The notes: a model not told the origin generated them from the sequence alone. DNA of 22,357 nucleotides from JACRGC01 sp035288785 (GCA_035288785.1 DATDZF010000077.1:1-22357), one strand, 5' to 3'; counted from the first letter of the stretch, positions 1 to 7,566 are shown. Numbers and translations are program-made.

Positions 1-2
1 GC

Positions 3-353
3 GGGCAGGAGTCGAATGCGAAGGAATCCGACAAGCACCACGAGGCGATGCTCAAGGCTTACAAGAAGGCGGATGAAGTCCGGCTTTTGATATCGGATTA
101 TTTGGAGAAAATCGGGGAGAAGCGAAAGGACGCGGATGAAAGCTACTCGAAGCTGCAGGAAGTCCGCAGCGAAAAGGTTGCAGAGGAGGACTACGGCAAT
201 TACATTGACAGGAAGGAGAAGCGCAAGAAGGAGGCGGAGAAGATGGACGAGCTGGAGGAGCGCGCAAAGCTGATTTATGACAATTTCAAGGCGGGGAAGA
301 AGGTAAGCATGGAGGAATTGCAAATATTGCAGATGGCCGGGATGGAAATTTAG
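3..353 (+). CDS. Archaeal coiled-coil protein, C-terminal part (5' end outside window)
   Basis: The reading frame is open to the left edge, so the start lies outside the window; about 116 residues are visible. The sequence is almost wholly charged helix (Lys/Glu/Arg rich, no Pro in the helical part), as expected of a long coiled coil. It ends with a short compact segment around KLIYDNFKAGKKVSMEELQILQ. That ending resembles the C-terminus of the uncharacterised archaeal coiled-coil family COG1340, from memory of the family. Function is unknown; such proteins are usually cytoplasmic and about 250-300 residues long. An oligo-T run lies just past the stop. The next gene is convergent. Family assignment is moderate and the coding call is firm. 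Confidence 0.7.
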   Translation, partial: GQESNAKESDKHHEAMLKAYKKADEVRLLISDYLEKIGEKRKDADESYSKLQEVRSEKVAEEDYGNYIDRKEKRKKEAEKMDELEERAKLIYDNFKAGKKVSMEELQILQMAGMEI

Positions 354-359
354 TGCTGA

Positions 360-365
360 TTTTTT
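360..365 (+). terminator. Oligo-T transcription end signal
   Basis: A run of six T lies seven bases after the stop codon of the left-edge gene. Archaeal RNA polymerase terminates at T-rich tracts without needing a hairpin. The convergent surface-protein gene ends at 416, so an end signal is expected here. Confidence 0.4.
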
Positions 366-415
366 ATTGGTTTAGTGGAGGATGAGCCCTAGCCTGCCCG
401 GTATTACATTGACCA

Positions 416-3400
416 TCAGGGTACCCTGCACTTGTTGGGGGTGTTTCCGGTAACGACCATGTCAAGGCACGTCCCGGCGTCTATCGGGCTTGCTGGGCAG
501 GCTTGGCAGCCGTTGTCGTTGGAGCCGCAAAGGTAGACGGCGCAATTGGTCGCGGCAAGATTGTTGTTCGTAATTGTATTGTAAGGGTTGCTCACCTGCA
601 CCTCGACGCCGTAGGTGGTTCCAGAAACCGCATTCTGGGTCACGACATTCTCTGATGAGCTACCGAATGCCCCTCCATCCACGACAAGTATGCCCCTCAT
701 CCAGTTCTGAATCGTATTAACGGTAAAGGTATTTGAATCCGCCTCCTGTAATGTAATGCCACTTGAGCCTGGGGCAGATATGCCAATAACCGTATTGCCC
801 CTGATTTCATTTTGATCTGATGCCCGCAACCCAATGCCTCCATCCGAAGCCCCGGCAACCCCCGCAAATTGGATGGAATTGGTGAGGAGCTTATTGCGCT
901 CGGAGCTGGATAATTCCACAAGGAGATCGGCCTTAGATACGATGTTGTTATTCTCGACGACATTGTCATCGGAATTATCGAGGTGGATGATCCGGCTGTC
1001 CCGCGTAATGCCATTGAGGAACCGGTTGTTCAAGGCATTGTTGTTGTTTGATGACTTAAGGTAAAGTCCAGTGCCCTCATTCCAGTCATGGACGAGATTG
1101 TCCGTAACATTATTGTAACTTGAGCTATCCAACATTATGAAACGGATATTGTTTCCAATTCCCGTAAGGTCATTCCCATCCACGATGTCGTATTTCTCCC
1201 CCGTCAACTGGATGCCCCTCCCGCCGGCCATAGTAATGGTAATGAAATTATCCGTGAACGTGTTCCTTGAATTGCTGGCAGCGCCAAGGGAATATGCATA
1301 CACGCCTTTTGCCAACCTTAGGGTGTTTTGGGTAATGAGGTTGCTCCCGGAGCGGTAGATGTTAATCCTATCGCTGTTTTCAACAAAGTTGCTCCTGAAG
1401 GTTGTACCGACGGGTGGAAAGCCGCTGCCGGTTATATTCAGCGCAACACCTATATTGGATATGCGGCAATTCTCTATTAGGATGCTTTGCGACTGGAATA
1501 CCCGGATTGCCGTCCCAAGATCGACCATTGGACCGGTGATGCGGTGGTTTTCGCAGTCGAGCTGCGCATCATGGGTTTCGATGCGGATGCAGGGGGTAGT
1601 CGTGGATGATGTGGAGATGTCGTTGCATAGCCGGTAGCTGCCCGGCTCGTCAATCAAAATCCCGCAGGCACTGATGCAGGAAGGATCTGGATCCACGTAA
1701 GTCAGATTCGTGCATGAGGCGGCGCCCGCAACTGCGCCGATTTGATTGGTTACGGGATTGGCTACTGCAGGATAATTGCAAGTATATGTTGCTACGTTGC
1801 CGATTATGGGCACGGCGTCAAGGGGGCCGGTAAAGCTGCACCTCAAATTGGCGGAAATCACGCCCGCCCCGAGGTTTGAGAAAGTGGCCGTGAGCGTACT
1901 GGTGTAGGGCCCAAAACCGGTATTCGGTGCGCCGAGGATGGTGCACGATGGAGCGGGCAAATCAGTAACCTCGACACTGCAGAATGCGGCATCCGCAGCG
2001 GCATTCGCCAGGAAGGTGGTTGAAGCTGCGATCAGGGGATATTGGCAGCTCCTTGTTGCAACCCCAAGCGGTGAAATTGCTTTATTGGTGCCCGGGTCAG
2101 TCGAATTGCACTTCATCAATGCCTGACCCACCCCAGCCGGAAGGTTTGAAAACTGCGCCCGCAAGTCGCTCCAGAAAGGCCCGATGTCGCTTTCGGGATC
2201 CGCAGTAAGCGCGCACGCAGGAGAAGGCGGATAGTCAATTGTTGTGTTCGTACACGCTGCGGAACCGGCTGTTGCGGAAATGGTGTAAATTTTTGCGGGC
2301 GCAGCGACCGCATTGTAGGCGCAGTTCCGCTGGGCGATGTTGCCGACAATATTGACATTCATTCCCGCATCGGTTTCCCTGCATTTGAGGAGGGCAACGG
2401 TTACACCTGGCTCGAGATTGGAAAATGCCGCAGTAAGGGTGCTTGCATACGGCCCGATACCCGATGGGGGCTCAGCCGAGATTTCGCACGATGGCGGGAG
2501 GGAGCTTGCCCTCACTTCCGCAGTGCAGCTTGCATTGCCTGCGGTCGCATCAACCTCGTAGGTCGTGTCTTCCGGAACCGGGCCATAATTGCAGGTGCGG
2601 CTCGCGATGTTCCCCACGATAGGCGCGAGTGTGCCGGGATCTGTTCCCGAACATCTGACCAATGCCTCGGATACGCCCGGCTCAAGGTCAACGAAATCCA
2701 CAACGAGCTCGCTCGAAAAGATGCCTTCCCCTGCATCCGGATCCGGAGTGATGAGGCAGCCGGGCTCAAGCGACCTTGCGATGACGGTGTTTTGGCACGT
2801 AGCTGCGCCGTTTGTTGCCGAAATATCAAAGCTTTCTGCCCCGTACACCCGAGGGTATGGGCATGCCCTGCTGGCCGAGTTGCCAGCCAATGGCACGGAA
2901 ATTCCCGGATCCGAGGAATTGCACCTGAGCAGCGAGGAAGTAACCCCGGCAGGGATGTTGCTAAGCTCGGCAATAATAGTGCTATCAAAGGGGCCGGGAG
3001 CATCATCGGGATTCGCATAAACGATGCAGGAAGGCCCGGGGGGCGCAACTGCAACGGAATTGGTGCACGCAACCGGGGGAACGCCGCTGGCAGAAGCGGA
3101 AATTTCATGGATGGTTACTTCAGCGACTGCGGCATATGCGCAGGAGAGTGTTGCCGTATTGCCGACGATATCAACTTCGGTTTCGGGATCCCCTCCTTTG
3201 CATTTGAGCCGCGCCTTTGTTATTCCTGCCTCAAGGTTTGTGAAAACCGCGGTGAGCTCGGCATTGAATGGGCCCTCCATGAAATTCGCATCGCTTTCAA
3301 TTGTGCAGCTTGGGGGGAGGGGCACGCATCTGCCCGTGCAGATGGGCTCGCAATCAACGCAAGTTCCATCCGGAGCGCTGCAGGTGCGCTGGCAGGTTTT

Positions 3401-3826
3401 TTCGCAGGTTTCCATAACGGATCCGGCCGGGCATGCGAATGTATCATTGGTCCCTCCGTTTATTATTCCGCAAGGGGTACAAATTTCACCCCCCACGGGA
3501 ACGCAATTGCATAAGGAATCGTATTCAAGTCGCTGCCGGCAGGAGGCGAACGCCCCAGAGCAGTATTGCATATCCGTGCAGGGTGTGCCCATGACGCATC
3601 CTGGGATTTGGACGCTTGCGCTGGGGATGATTAGGGGGGTCGGGGTCATGGCAGAAAACGTCGCAACAGCAGTTACAATCTGCCCGCCGAGTATGGGAAG
3701 CTTAAGGCCAGTATCACTGACCAGCTCCCCGGCAGCCAATGTAACGATGATTGTAAAAATCACGGAGGCCCCGATAAGGAGCAGGTATTCGATTGAGGTT
3801 TGGGCTTCTCCGGAGCGCTTTACCAT
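416..3826 (-). CDS. Giant surface protein: class III signal peptide, six Cys repeats, beta-helix
   Basis: The 1136-residue protein starts with a pilin-like class III signal peptide (basic start, then GEAQTSIEYLLLIG, then a hydrophobic stretch to about residue 33). Such signals are processed by an archaeal prepilin peptidase. A Cys-rich region follows (77-167). Then come six tandem repeats of about 90 residues beginning at P-x-C motifs near 172, 265, 355, 445, 536 and 626. Each has four Cys and shared motifs: GPF/GPY, a F-S-N-L-x-A/P-G-V turn, K/R-C, then V-G-N. Residues ~745-1090 carry many Asn-rich beta-helix repeats of the NosD/PbH1 type, and the C-terminus has another Cys cluster. Likely exported, disulfide-stabilised and involved in adhesion or surface coating; that role is inferred. 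A TATA box about 26 bp upstream of the ATG implies a leaderless transcript, although the ScpB-like gene ends only 25 bp upstream. Confidence 0.88.
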   Translation of the reverse strand: MVKRSGEAQTSIEYLLLIGASVIFTIIVTLAAGELVSDTGLKLPILGGQIVTAVATFSAMTPTPLIIPSASVQIPGCVMGTPCTDMQYCSGAFASCRQRLEYDSLCNCVPVGGEICTPCGIINGGTNDTFACPAGSVMETCEKTCQRTCSAPDGTCVDCEPICTGRCVPLPPSCTIESDANFMEGPFNAELTAVFTNLEAGITKARLKCKGGDPETEVDIVGNTATLSCAYAAVAEVTIHEISASASGVPPVACTNSVAVAPPGPSCIVYANPDDAPGPFDSTIIAELSNIPAGVTSSLLRCNSSDPGISVPLAGNSASRACPYPRVYGAESFDISATNGAATCQNTVIARSLEPGCLITPDPDAGEGIFSSELVVDFVDLEPGVSEALVRCSGTDPGTLAPIVGNIASRTCNYGPVPEDTTYEVDATAGNASCTAEVRASSLPPSCEISAEPPSGIGPYASTLTAAFSNLEPGVTVALLKCRETDAGMNVNIVGNIAQRNCAYNAVAAPAKIYTISATAGSAACTNTTIDYPPSPACALTADPESDIGPFWSDLRAQFSNLPAGVGQALMKCNSTDPGTNKAISPLGVATRSCQYPLIAASTTFLANAAADAAFCSVEVTDLPAPSCTILGAPNTGFGPYTSTLTATFSNLGAGVISANLRCSFTGPLDAVPIIGNVATYTCNYPAVANPVTNQIGAVAGAASCTNLTYVDPDPSCISACGILIDEPGSYRLCNDISTSSTTTPCIRIETHDAQLDCENHRITGPMVDLGTAIRVFQSQSILIENCRISNIGVALNITGSGFPPVGTTFRSNFVENSDRINIYRSGSNLITQNTLRLAKGVYAYSLGAASNSRNTFTDNFITITMAGGRGIQLTGEKYDIVDGNDLTGIGNNIRFIMLDSSSYNNVTDNLVHDWNEGTGLYLKSSNNNNALNNRFLNGITRDSRIIHLDNSDDNVVENNNIVSKADLLVELSSSERNKLLTNSIQFAGVAGASDGGIGLRASDQNEIRGNTVIGISAPGSSGITLQEADSNTFTVNTIQNWMRGILVVDGGAFGSSSENVVTQNAVSGTTYGVEVQVSNPYNTITNNNLAATNCAVYLCGSNDNGCQACPASPIDAGTCLDMVVTGNTPNKCRVP

Positions 3827-3848
3827 GCAAAAGAGAACGCATTACCCG

Positions 3849-3856
3849 TATTTAAG
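3849..3856 (-). promoter_or_regulatory. TATA box of the giant surface protein gene
   Basis: On the minus strand CCTTAAATAC is centred about 26 bp upstream of the ATG at 3826. This is the usual archaeal TATA-to-start distance, so the mRNA would begin at or next to the start codon. The box overlaps the end of the upstream ScpB-like gene. Confidence 0.5.
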
Positions 3857-4355
3857 GTTGCTCAACCATCCTGAACCGGTCGAAGAATAGCTTGGTGGGC
3901 TTAAGTTTTTTCGTAGTTTTGTATTTCTCCCACGCAAGGTATTTCAGGTTCACGAGGTCATCAACAGCCTCGTAGATGTCGCCCTTGAAATAGTATTTTA
4001 ATTCCGATTGGAGCAGCTCCTTCTTCTTGGCGATCAGGGCAAGGATTTTTTGGGCCTTCTTGCTGAACTCGATCTCCTTTGAAAGGTGGGAAACCGCCGC
4101 AAGGTAATTATCCTCCAGTTCAAGCCTAACCTGCGATCCGGAAAGCTTCGATGGGTCCTCGAAGATGCTCACCTTGAAGGGCGAACTCGAGCCCTTGAGG
4201 TCGTCTTGCAATTCTAAGACAAGCCCCTCCGCGCCATCTACCTTCACCTTGAGCGCAATTGCGACCTCCTCAAGGCTAAGTGCCCGGTTAGCCAGGAATA
4301 GCGCCGCCAGGATGGTGTTTTTCTTGGTGATTTCTACTCCCTCGCCATTTGACAT
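3852..4355 (-). CDS. scpB: ScpB-like segregation and condensation protein
   Basis: The protein resembles ScpB, the winged-helix (kite) subunit that works with ScpA and SMC in chromosome condensation. Visible marks are an N-terminal N-T-I-L-A-A-L-F-L-A-N-R-A-L-S-L-E-E-V helix pair, a central L-E-L-E-D-N-Y hairpin followed by a second helix bundle, and a C-terminal winged helix ending K-P-T-K-L-F-F-D-R-F. The length from the chosen start is 167 residues, near the usual 170-200. I chose the ATG at 4355 because a GGTG Shine-Dalgarno site lies six bases upstream and the N-terminus then matches the family. A TTG at 4424, in frame, would add 23 residues and lies close to the predicted transcription start. 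No ScpA or SMC is seen in the window. The promoter region carries a tandem 16-bp repeat. Confidence 0.75.
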   Translation of the reverse strand: MSNGEGVEITKKNTILAALFLANRALSLEEVAIALKVKVDGAEGLVLELQDDLKGSSSPFKVSIFEDPSKLSGSQVRLELEDNYLAAVSHLSKEIEFSKKAQKILALIAKKKELLQSELKYYFKGDIYEAVDDLVNLKYLAWEKYKTTKKLKPTKLFFDRFRMVEQP

Positions 4356-4447
4356 AAGCAACACCAATTGGAATCCTATTTGCGGGGCCTTTACGGGCAG
4401 CACATTCTGCTCCAAAGCATACAATGCCCCTTTCCCACTGAAAGCTC

Positions 4448-4497
4448 TTTTTAAACCTGATTATCTATATTTGTGTAAGGATTTTAAACCTGATTAT
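4448..4497 (-). promoter_or_regulatory. Duplicated TATA-containing 16-bp element upstream of scpB
   Basis: The 16-base string TTTTAAACCTGATTAT occurs at 4449-4464 and again, exactly, at 4482-4497, a 33-bp shift (about three helical turns). On the minus strand each copy reads as a TATA-like GTTTAAAA preceded by ATAATCAG. The proximal copy would place a transcript start near 4426. It could be a doubled promoter or paired operator sites. The orientation is inferred from the nearest divergent gene. Confidence 0.45.
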
Positions 4498-4553
4498 GGT
4501 TAACTATTTCCTCTTGTTAGCTGGCATTCCAACTGCTGATTTTCAAGGGAAAT

Positions 4554-4563
4554 GATTTAACGC
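4554..4563 (+). promoter_or_regulatory. Possible TATA box for the rpsB cluster
   Basis: GATTTAACGC is a weak TATA-like string that would start transcription near 4585, about 17 bp before the uS2 start codon. No better candidate is seen between the direct repeats and the gene. Confidence 0.3.
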
Positions 4564-4601
4564 ATAATGGCATTTTTGGTTGTTAGGCAAACAAAGTGGT
4601 A

Positions 4602-5198
4602 ATGAACATGGATCTTTTGGTACCTCAGGAAAAATACCTTGGCGCAGGGGTGCACATCGGCACCCGCAACAAGTCCGGGGGGATGCGCGAATACATCTAC
4701 AAGGTCAGGGAGGACGGATTGCACGTCCTTGACCTCAAGAAAATGGATGGCAGGATCAGGGCCGCGGCAAAGCTGCTTGTGAAATACCCGGAGGAGAAGG
4801 TATTCCTTGTAAGCAACAAGGAGAACGCAAAAATGCCCCTGGCAAAGATGGCGGAACTGACGGGCTTCACGCCACTCATCGGCAGGTTCACGCCGGGAAG
4901 GTTCACGAATCCGCGAAGGGCGGATTTCACTGAGCCCGCAATCATTTTCGTCGTCGACCCGAATGCGGACAAGCAGGCAGTGAAGGAGGTACAGGACATC
5001 AATGTCCCAGTCATCGCGATGTGCGATACCAACAACATGACCAAATACGTTGATCTCGTCGTCCCGACAAACAACAAGGGCCGCAAGGCAATAACGCTCA
5101 TCGTATGGCTGCTCACCCGCGAGGTCATGAAGCTCAAGGGAAGGATCACCGGGGATTCGGATTTCCAGTTCCAGCCGGAGGATTTTGAGGCGCAATAA
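4602..5198 (+). CDS. rpsB: 30S ribosomal protein uS2
   Basis: This is ribosomal protein uS2 of the small subunit, on the back of the 30S head-body junction. It has the archaeal-type N-terminus LLVPQEKYLGAGVHIG, the central G-R-F-T-P-G-R-F-T-N-P segment and the conserved V-P-V-I-A-M-C-D-T-N-N block, followed by V-P-T-N-N-K-G-R-K-A. Its ~198 residues match archaeal S2. Three in-frame starts are close together (GTG 4596, ATG 4602, ATG 4608); the choice changes only two to four residues. The eL39 gene starts one base after the stop, so these genes are probably one operon. It heads the translation cluster that continues to Pop5. Confidence 0.95.
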   Translation: MNMDLLVPQEKYLGAGVHIGTRNKSGGMREYIYKVREDGLHVLDLKKMDGRIRAAAKLLVKYPEEKVFLVSNKENAKMPLAKMAELTGFTPLIGRFTPGRFTNPRRADFTEPAIIFVVDPNADKQAVKEVQDINVPVIAMCDTNNMTKYVDLVVPTNNKGRKAITLIVWLLTREVMKLKGRITGDSDFQFQPEDFEAQ

Positions 5199-5199
5199 C

Positions 5200-5382
5200 A
5201 TGTCAAAAAACAAGAGCGAAAAGCGCAAGCGGAAGCTGGTTAAGGCAGGCAGGCTAAATAGGCGCATTCCCGTTTTTGCGATCGCAAAGACCAACCGCAA
5301 GCTTACATTCAACAGGTATAGGCGCAACTGGCGCAGCCAGAAGCTCAAATTGAAGGAAAGACCATATGGCGGACGAGCATAG
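5200..5382 (+). CDS. rpl39e: 50S ribosomal protein eL39
   Basis: This is the small basic large-subunit protein eL39, which lies beside the exit tunnel in archaea and eukaryotes. The core N-R-R-I-P-V-F-A-I-A-K-T-N-R-K and the C-terminal R-R-N-W-R-S-Q-K-L-K are diagnostic. The ATG at 5200 is chosen because a GAGG Shine-Dalgarno lies nine bases upstream and the protein then begins MSKNK. The product is 60 residues, about nine longer than the usual 51, because it reads past L-K-L-K through ERPYGGRA. This tail overlaps the eL31 start by 17 bp, which suggests translational coupling. Confidence 0.93.
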   Translation: MSKNKSEKRKRKLVKAGRLNRRIPVFAIAKTNRKLTFNRYRRNWRSQKLKLKERPYGGRA

Positions 5383-5893
5383 CGCAAAGGAGGCCAAATT
5401 CGTGGCCTTGCAGGAAAAGAAGGCGGAAGAAGCCAAGGTAGAGGTAGCAATAGCCAAGGAGGAAAAAATTGAGGCAAAGGCAGCTGAACATCAAGTTAAA
5501 ACTGAAACTCACAAGCACGAAGGGAAAAAGGAAGGTGCCGCCCCATCAAAAGCAGGGGAGAAGAAGGCAGAGCCGAAAAAGGAGGAGAAGAAGCCCGCTG
5601 AGAAGGAGGCAGCCAAGGAGGAAAAGAAGCGCGAGATTGTCCTCGAGAGGATTTACACCGTCCCGTTTTCCCAGATTTACGCAAAGCCCCAGCAGAGCCG
5701 GGGGAACATGGCAATCACGTTCCTTCGCAAATTCCTCGCGAGGCACATGAAGGGCGCGCCTGAAAAAATCAAGATTTCCCTTATTCTAAACAACACCATA
5801 CGGAAACGCGGCAGCGGCAGGCCGATGAAAAAGGTAAAAATTAAGGCCACGAAGGACAAGGAAGGGGTTGTATTGGCGGAAATTGCCGCCTGA
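5366..5893 (+). CDS. rpl31e: 50S ribosomal protein eL31 with long charged N-terminal extension
   Basis: The C-terminal half (about residues 88-175) is eL31: R-E-I-V-L-E-R-I-Y-T-V-P-F, then A-I-T-F-L-R-K-F-L-A-R-H-M-K and K-I-K-I-S-L-I-L-N-N, ending in V-K-I-K-A-T-K-D-K-E-G-V-V. eL31 sits near the polypeptide exit. The first ~88 residues are low complexity, made almost only of Lys, Glu and Ala with a few His and Pro, and are not part of the usual ~90-residue protein. The frame is uninterrupted and begins at an ATG overlapping the eL39 gene, so the extension is probably translated. An internal GTG or ATG at the eL31 core is not obvious. Cotranscribed with aIF6, 17 bp downstream. Confidence 0.92.
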   Translation: MADEHSAKEAKFVALQEKKAEEAKVEVAIAKEEKIEAKAAEHQVKTETHKHEGKKEGAAPSKAGEKKAEPKKEEKKPAEKEAAKEEKKREIVLERIYTVPFSQIYAKPQQSRGNMAITFLRKFLARHMKGAPEKIKISLILNNTIRKRGSGRPMKKVKIKATKDKEGVVLAEIAA

Positions 5894-5910
5894 TCACCAG
5901 GCGCAGCTAA

Positions 5911-6570
5911 ATGGGAATCATCAAAACCTCATTCTACAAGAACCCCCACATAGGGCTATTCATACGCGCCAATGACAAGATCGCCCTGGTGCCAAAAAAT
6001 ATCCACGAGAAACTTATTCCGCAGGTAAGGGACGCCCTGCAAACCGAAATTGTGCCAATTTTCCTTTGCCAATCGCCCGTACTTGGGATTTTTTCTGCGC
6101 TTAATTCAAATGGGTGCGTGGTTTCCGCGCTTACGGAAAAGCACGAGATTAAGCCCCTCAAGGAGCTTGGGCTGAATGTTTATTTCCTAAATGAGCAGTT
6201 CGCGCCCGGGAACAACATCCTTGCAAACGACAAGGCGGCCCTGCTGAACCACAATATCCCAAGGGTTGAGCACAAAAAAATCGGCGACTGCCTGGGGGTG
6301 GAAGTTTTCTCCCAGCCGGTTGCCAACCTGAATACGGTCGGGTCCTGCAATACCGTGACCAACAAGGGGCTATTGGCATTCCACGAGCTTACGGACGTGG
6401 AACTTAAAATGTTCGAGAAGATATTCGGTGTGCGCGGGACAAGGGGCACGGTAAACCTTGGCTCGCAGGCAAACTCGTACGGCGTTGTCGCAAACTCGAA
6501 GGGCGCATTGGTCGGCGATTCCACTTCCGGAGCAGAGATGCAGAATGTCTATGAGGGGCTGTTTGGCTGA
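5911..6570 (+). CDS. eif6: Translation initiation factor aIF6
   Basis: aIF6/eIF6 binds the large ribosomal subunit and prevents early joining to the small one. The 219 residues match the usual 220-residue five-bladed pentein fold. Landmarks are the start with F-Y-K-N-P-H-I-G-L-F-I-R-A-N-D, the middle with N-N-I-L-A-N-D-K-A-A-L, and the C-terminal half with V-G-S-C-N-T-V-T-N-K-G-L-L and G-T-V-N-L-G-S-Q. Pairing with eL31 and eL39 is a standard archaeal arrangement. There is no strong Shine-Dalgarno, so translation may be coupled to eL31. Confidence 0.96.
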   Translation: MGIIKTSFYKNPHIGLFIRANDKIALVPKNIHEKLIPQVRDALQTEIVPIFLCQSPVLGIFSALNSNGCVVSALTEKHEIKPLKELGLNVYFLNEQFAPGNNILANDKAALLNHNIPRVEHKKIGDCLGVEVFSQPVANLNTVGSCNTVTNKGLLAFHELTDVELKMFEKIFGVRGTRGTVNLGSQANSYGVVANSKGALVGDSTSGAEMQNVYEGLFG

Positions 6571-6582
6571 TTCCAACGCGCC

Positions 6583-6592
6583 TATTTAAAAT
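6583..6592 (+). promoter_or_regulatory. TATA box ahead of the unknown gene at 6625
   Basis: TATTTAAAAT lies 13 bp after the aIF6 stop and predicts a transcript start near 6613. The leader would be about 12 bases and would still contain GGTG (6615-6618), six bases from the ATG. This suggests the unknown gene has its own promoter inside the cluster. Confidence 0.45.
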
Positions 6593-6624
6593 CAATAATA
6601 CCAATAATGCTTTGGGTGAAGTCC

Positions 6625-7056
6625 ATGCCAACCGAAGAAAAACCCGAAATCGTATGGAAGTCAAAATATAAGAGGTATGACGATGGCCGCTTCTCATTCG
6701 AAATTGAAGATCATCCAAAGGACGGGGTAATTGTTCAAGTGCACGATAGGCAGAAAAAAAAAGGGATCAGAGTAACAAAAACGAGAGTATTTATTTCCGG
6801 TGAGAACCCCCATACTTTCAGTTTCTACCCGCTGGGCGAAATGCATGTTCTTGCAGACGATGCATCAGGGGCAAGGGCTATCATTAAAGAGGCGATTGGA
6901 AAAGTGAATTTGAGAATCTTTCCAGCAGCGCGAAGGAAATGGTTGCTGAAAACTGTCGATACCGTGCTGAATTCCAACCCCCACATCATAGTTGCCCGGG
7001 ATCTAAAGCAATTCGGAGGACACGTAATTATGCCCAAAGGGCATGTCTTGAGATAA
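6625..7056 (+). CDS. Unknown 143-residue protein in the LX position
   Basis: I do not recognise this protein. It is soluble, basic and rich in predicted beta strands in its first half (I-V-W-K-S-K-Y-K-R-Y, F-S-F-E-I, V-I-V-Q-V-H-D-R), with a helical second half and a C-terminal strand ending H-V-I-M-P-K-G-H-V. No signal peptide or membrane segment is seen. The start at 6625 is chosen because GGTG lies six bases upstream; an in-frame ATG at 6607 would add six residues. In many archaea the gene between aIF6 and prefoldin alpha is ribosomal protein LX/eL20. This protein is about twice LX's length and shows no likeness I can see. It may be a lineage-specific ribosome-linked or RNA-binding protein, but that rests only on position. 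Confidence 0.75.
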   Translation: MPTEEKPEIVWKSKYKRYDDGRFSFEIEDHPKDGVIVQVHDRQKKKGIRVTKTRVFISGENPHTFSFYPLGEMHVLADDASGARAIIKEAIGKVNLRIFPAARRKWLLKTVDTVLNSNPHIIVARDLKQFGGHVIMPKGHVLR

Positions 7057-7080
7057 TTCCATAGTACCAAACAGATACAC

Positions 7081-7479
7081 ATGCCAAACGAGGAGGAGCT
7101 TAACAGGCTCGCATACGAGGCGCAGTACCTGCAGCAGCAGGCGCAGGAGATGCAGCGGCAGCTGCAGCAGGCGATTCTGGTGCTGAACAACATCGATGCA
7201 ACCACAAAGACAATTGATGGGCTTACAGGCGTGAAGGAGGATACTTTTTTCCAGATCGGCTCGGATGCGTTCGTCAAGGCAAGGCCGTCCCCCGATATGG
7301 TGCTGATTGATGTTGGCGCAAACGTGCTGATCGAAAAGGAGCCGAAGGACGCAAAGGAACTTCTCAAAACACGCAAGGCGAACATGGAAAAGGCAGTAGG
7401 CGTGCTGCAGCGCAATTTGGAGAAGCTGAATGGCAGGCTTTTGGAAATTGACAGGAAGGCGGAGGAATTGCAAGGATAG
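7081..7479 (+). CDS. pfdA: Prefoldin subunit alpha
   Basis: Prefoldin alpha forms a hexamer with four beta subunits that captures unfolded proteins for the thermosome. The 132-residue sequence has the family layout: an N-terminal coiled coil (Y-L-Q-Q-Q-A-Q-E-M-Q-R-Q-L-Q-Q), a central beta-hairpin region (D-T-F-F-Q-I-G-S-D-A-F-V-K-A, then V-L-I-D-V-G-A-N-V-L-I-E) and a C-terminal coiled coil (E-K-L-N-G-R-L-L-E-I-D-R-K-A-E-E-L). Prefoldin alpha beside FtsY is a conserved archaeal neighbourhood. No clear Shine-Dalgarno is visible before the ATG, which is 24 bp after the preceding gene. Confidence 0.93.
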   Translation: MPNEEELNRLAYEAQYLQQQAQEMQRQLQQAILVLNNIDATTKTIDGLTGVKEDTFFQIGSDAFVKARPSPDMVLIDVGANVLIEKEPKDAKELLKTRKANMEKAVGVLQRNLEKLNGRLLEIDRKAEELQG

Positions 7480-7556
7480 GACGGGGGCTGTGGCAAGGAA
7501 AAAATGAGCAGCAACAACACCCATGCCGCCAATACAATACGTTTCTAATTCTATGG

Positions 7557-7566
7557 TTTTAATAAA
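7557..7566 (+). promoter_or_regulatory. TATA box of ftsY
   Basis: TTTTAATAAA lies about 32 bp before the ATG at 7594 and would start transcription a few bases ahead of that codon. It supports MFDFLKKK as the true start over an in-frame ATG at 7567, which would fall upstream of the transcript. Confidence 0.5.

Noticed and set aside
2000..3300. CRISPR array or DNA satellite
   Set aside because: The ~270-bp periodicity comes from diverged protein repeats. There are no short identical direct repeats with unique spacers.
3024..3890. A 288-codon plus-strand frame inside the surface protein gene
   Set aside because: It is antisense to the repeat region and lacks domains, a promoter or a ribosome site. 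The minus frame has regular Cys repeats and a signal peptide.
4557..5477. A 306-codon open frame on the minus strand across uS2, eL39 and eL31
   Set aside because: It is antisense to three clear ribosomal protein genes, and its product is Leu/Arg/Pro-rich with no recognisable domain, as expected from GC-biased third positions.
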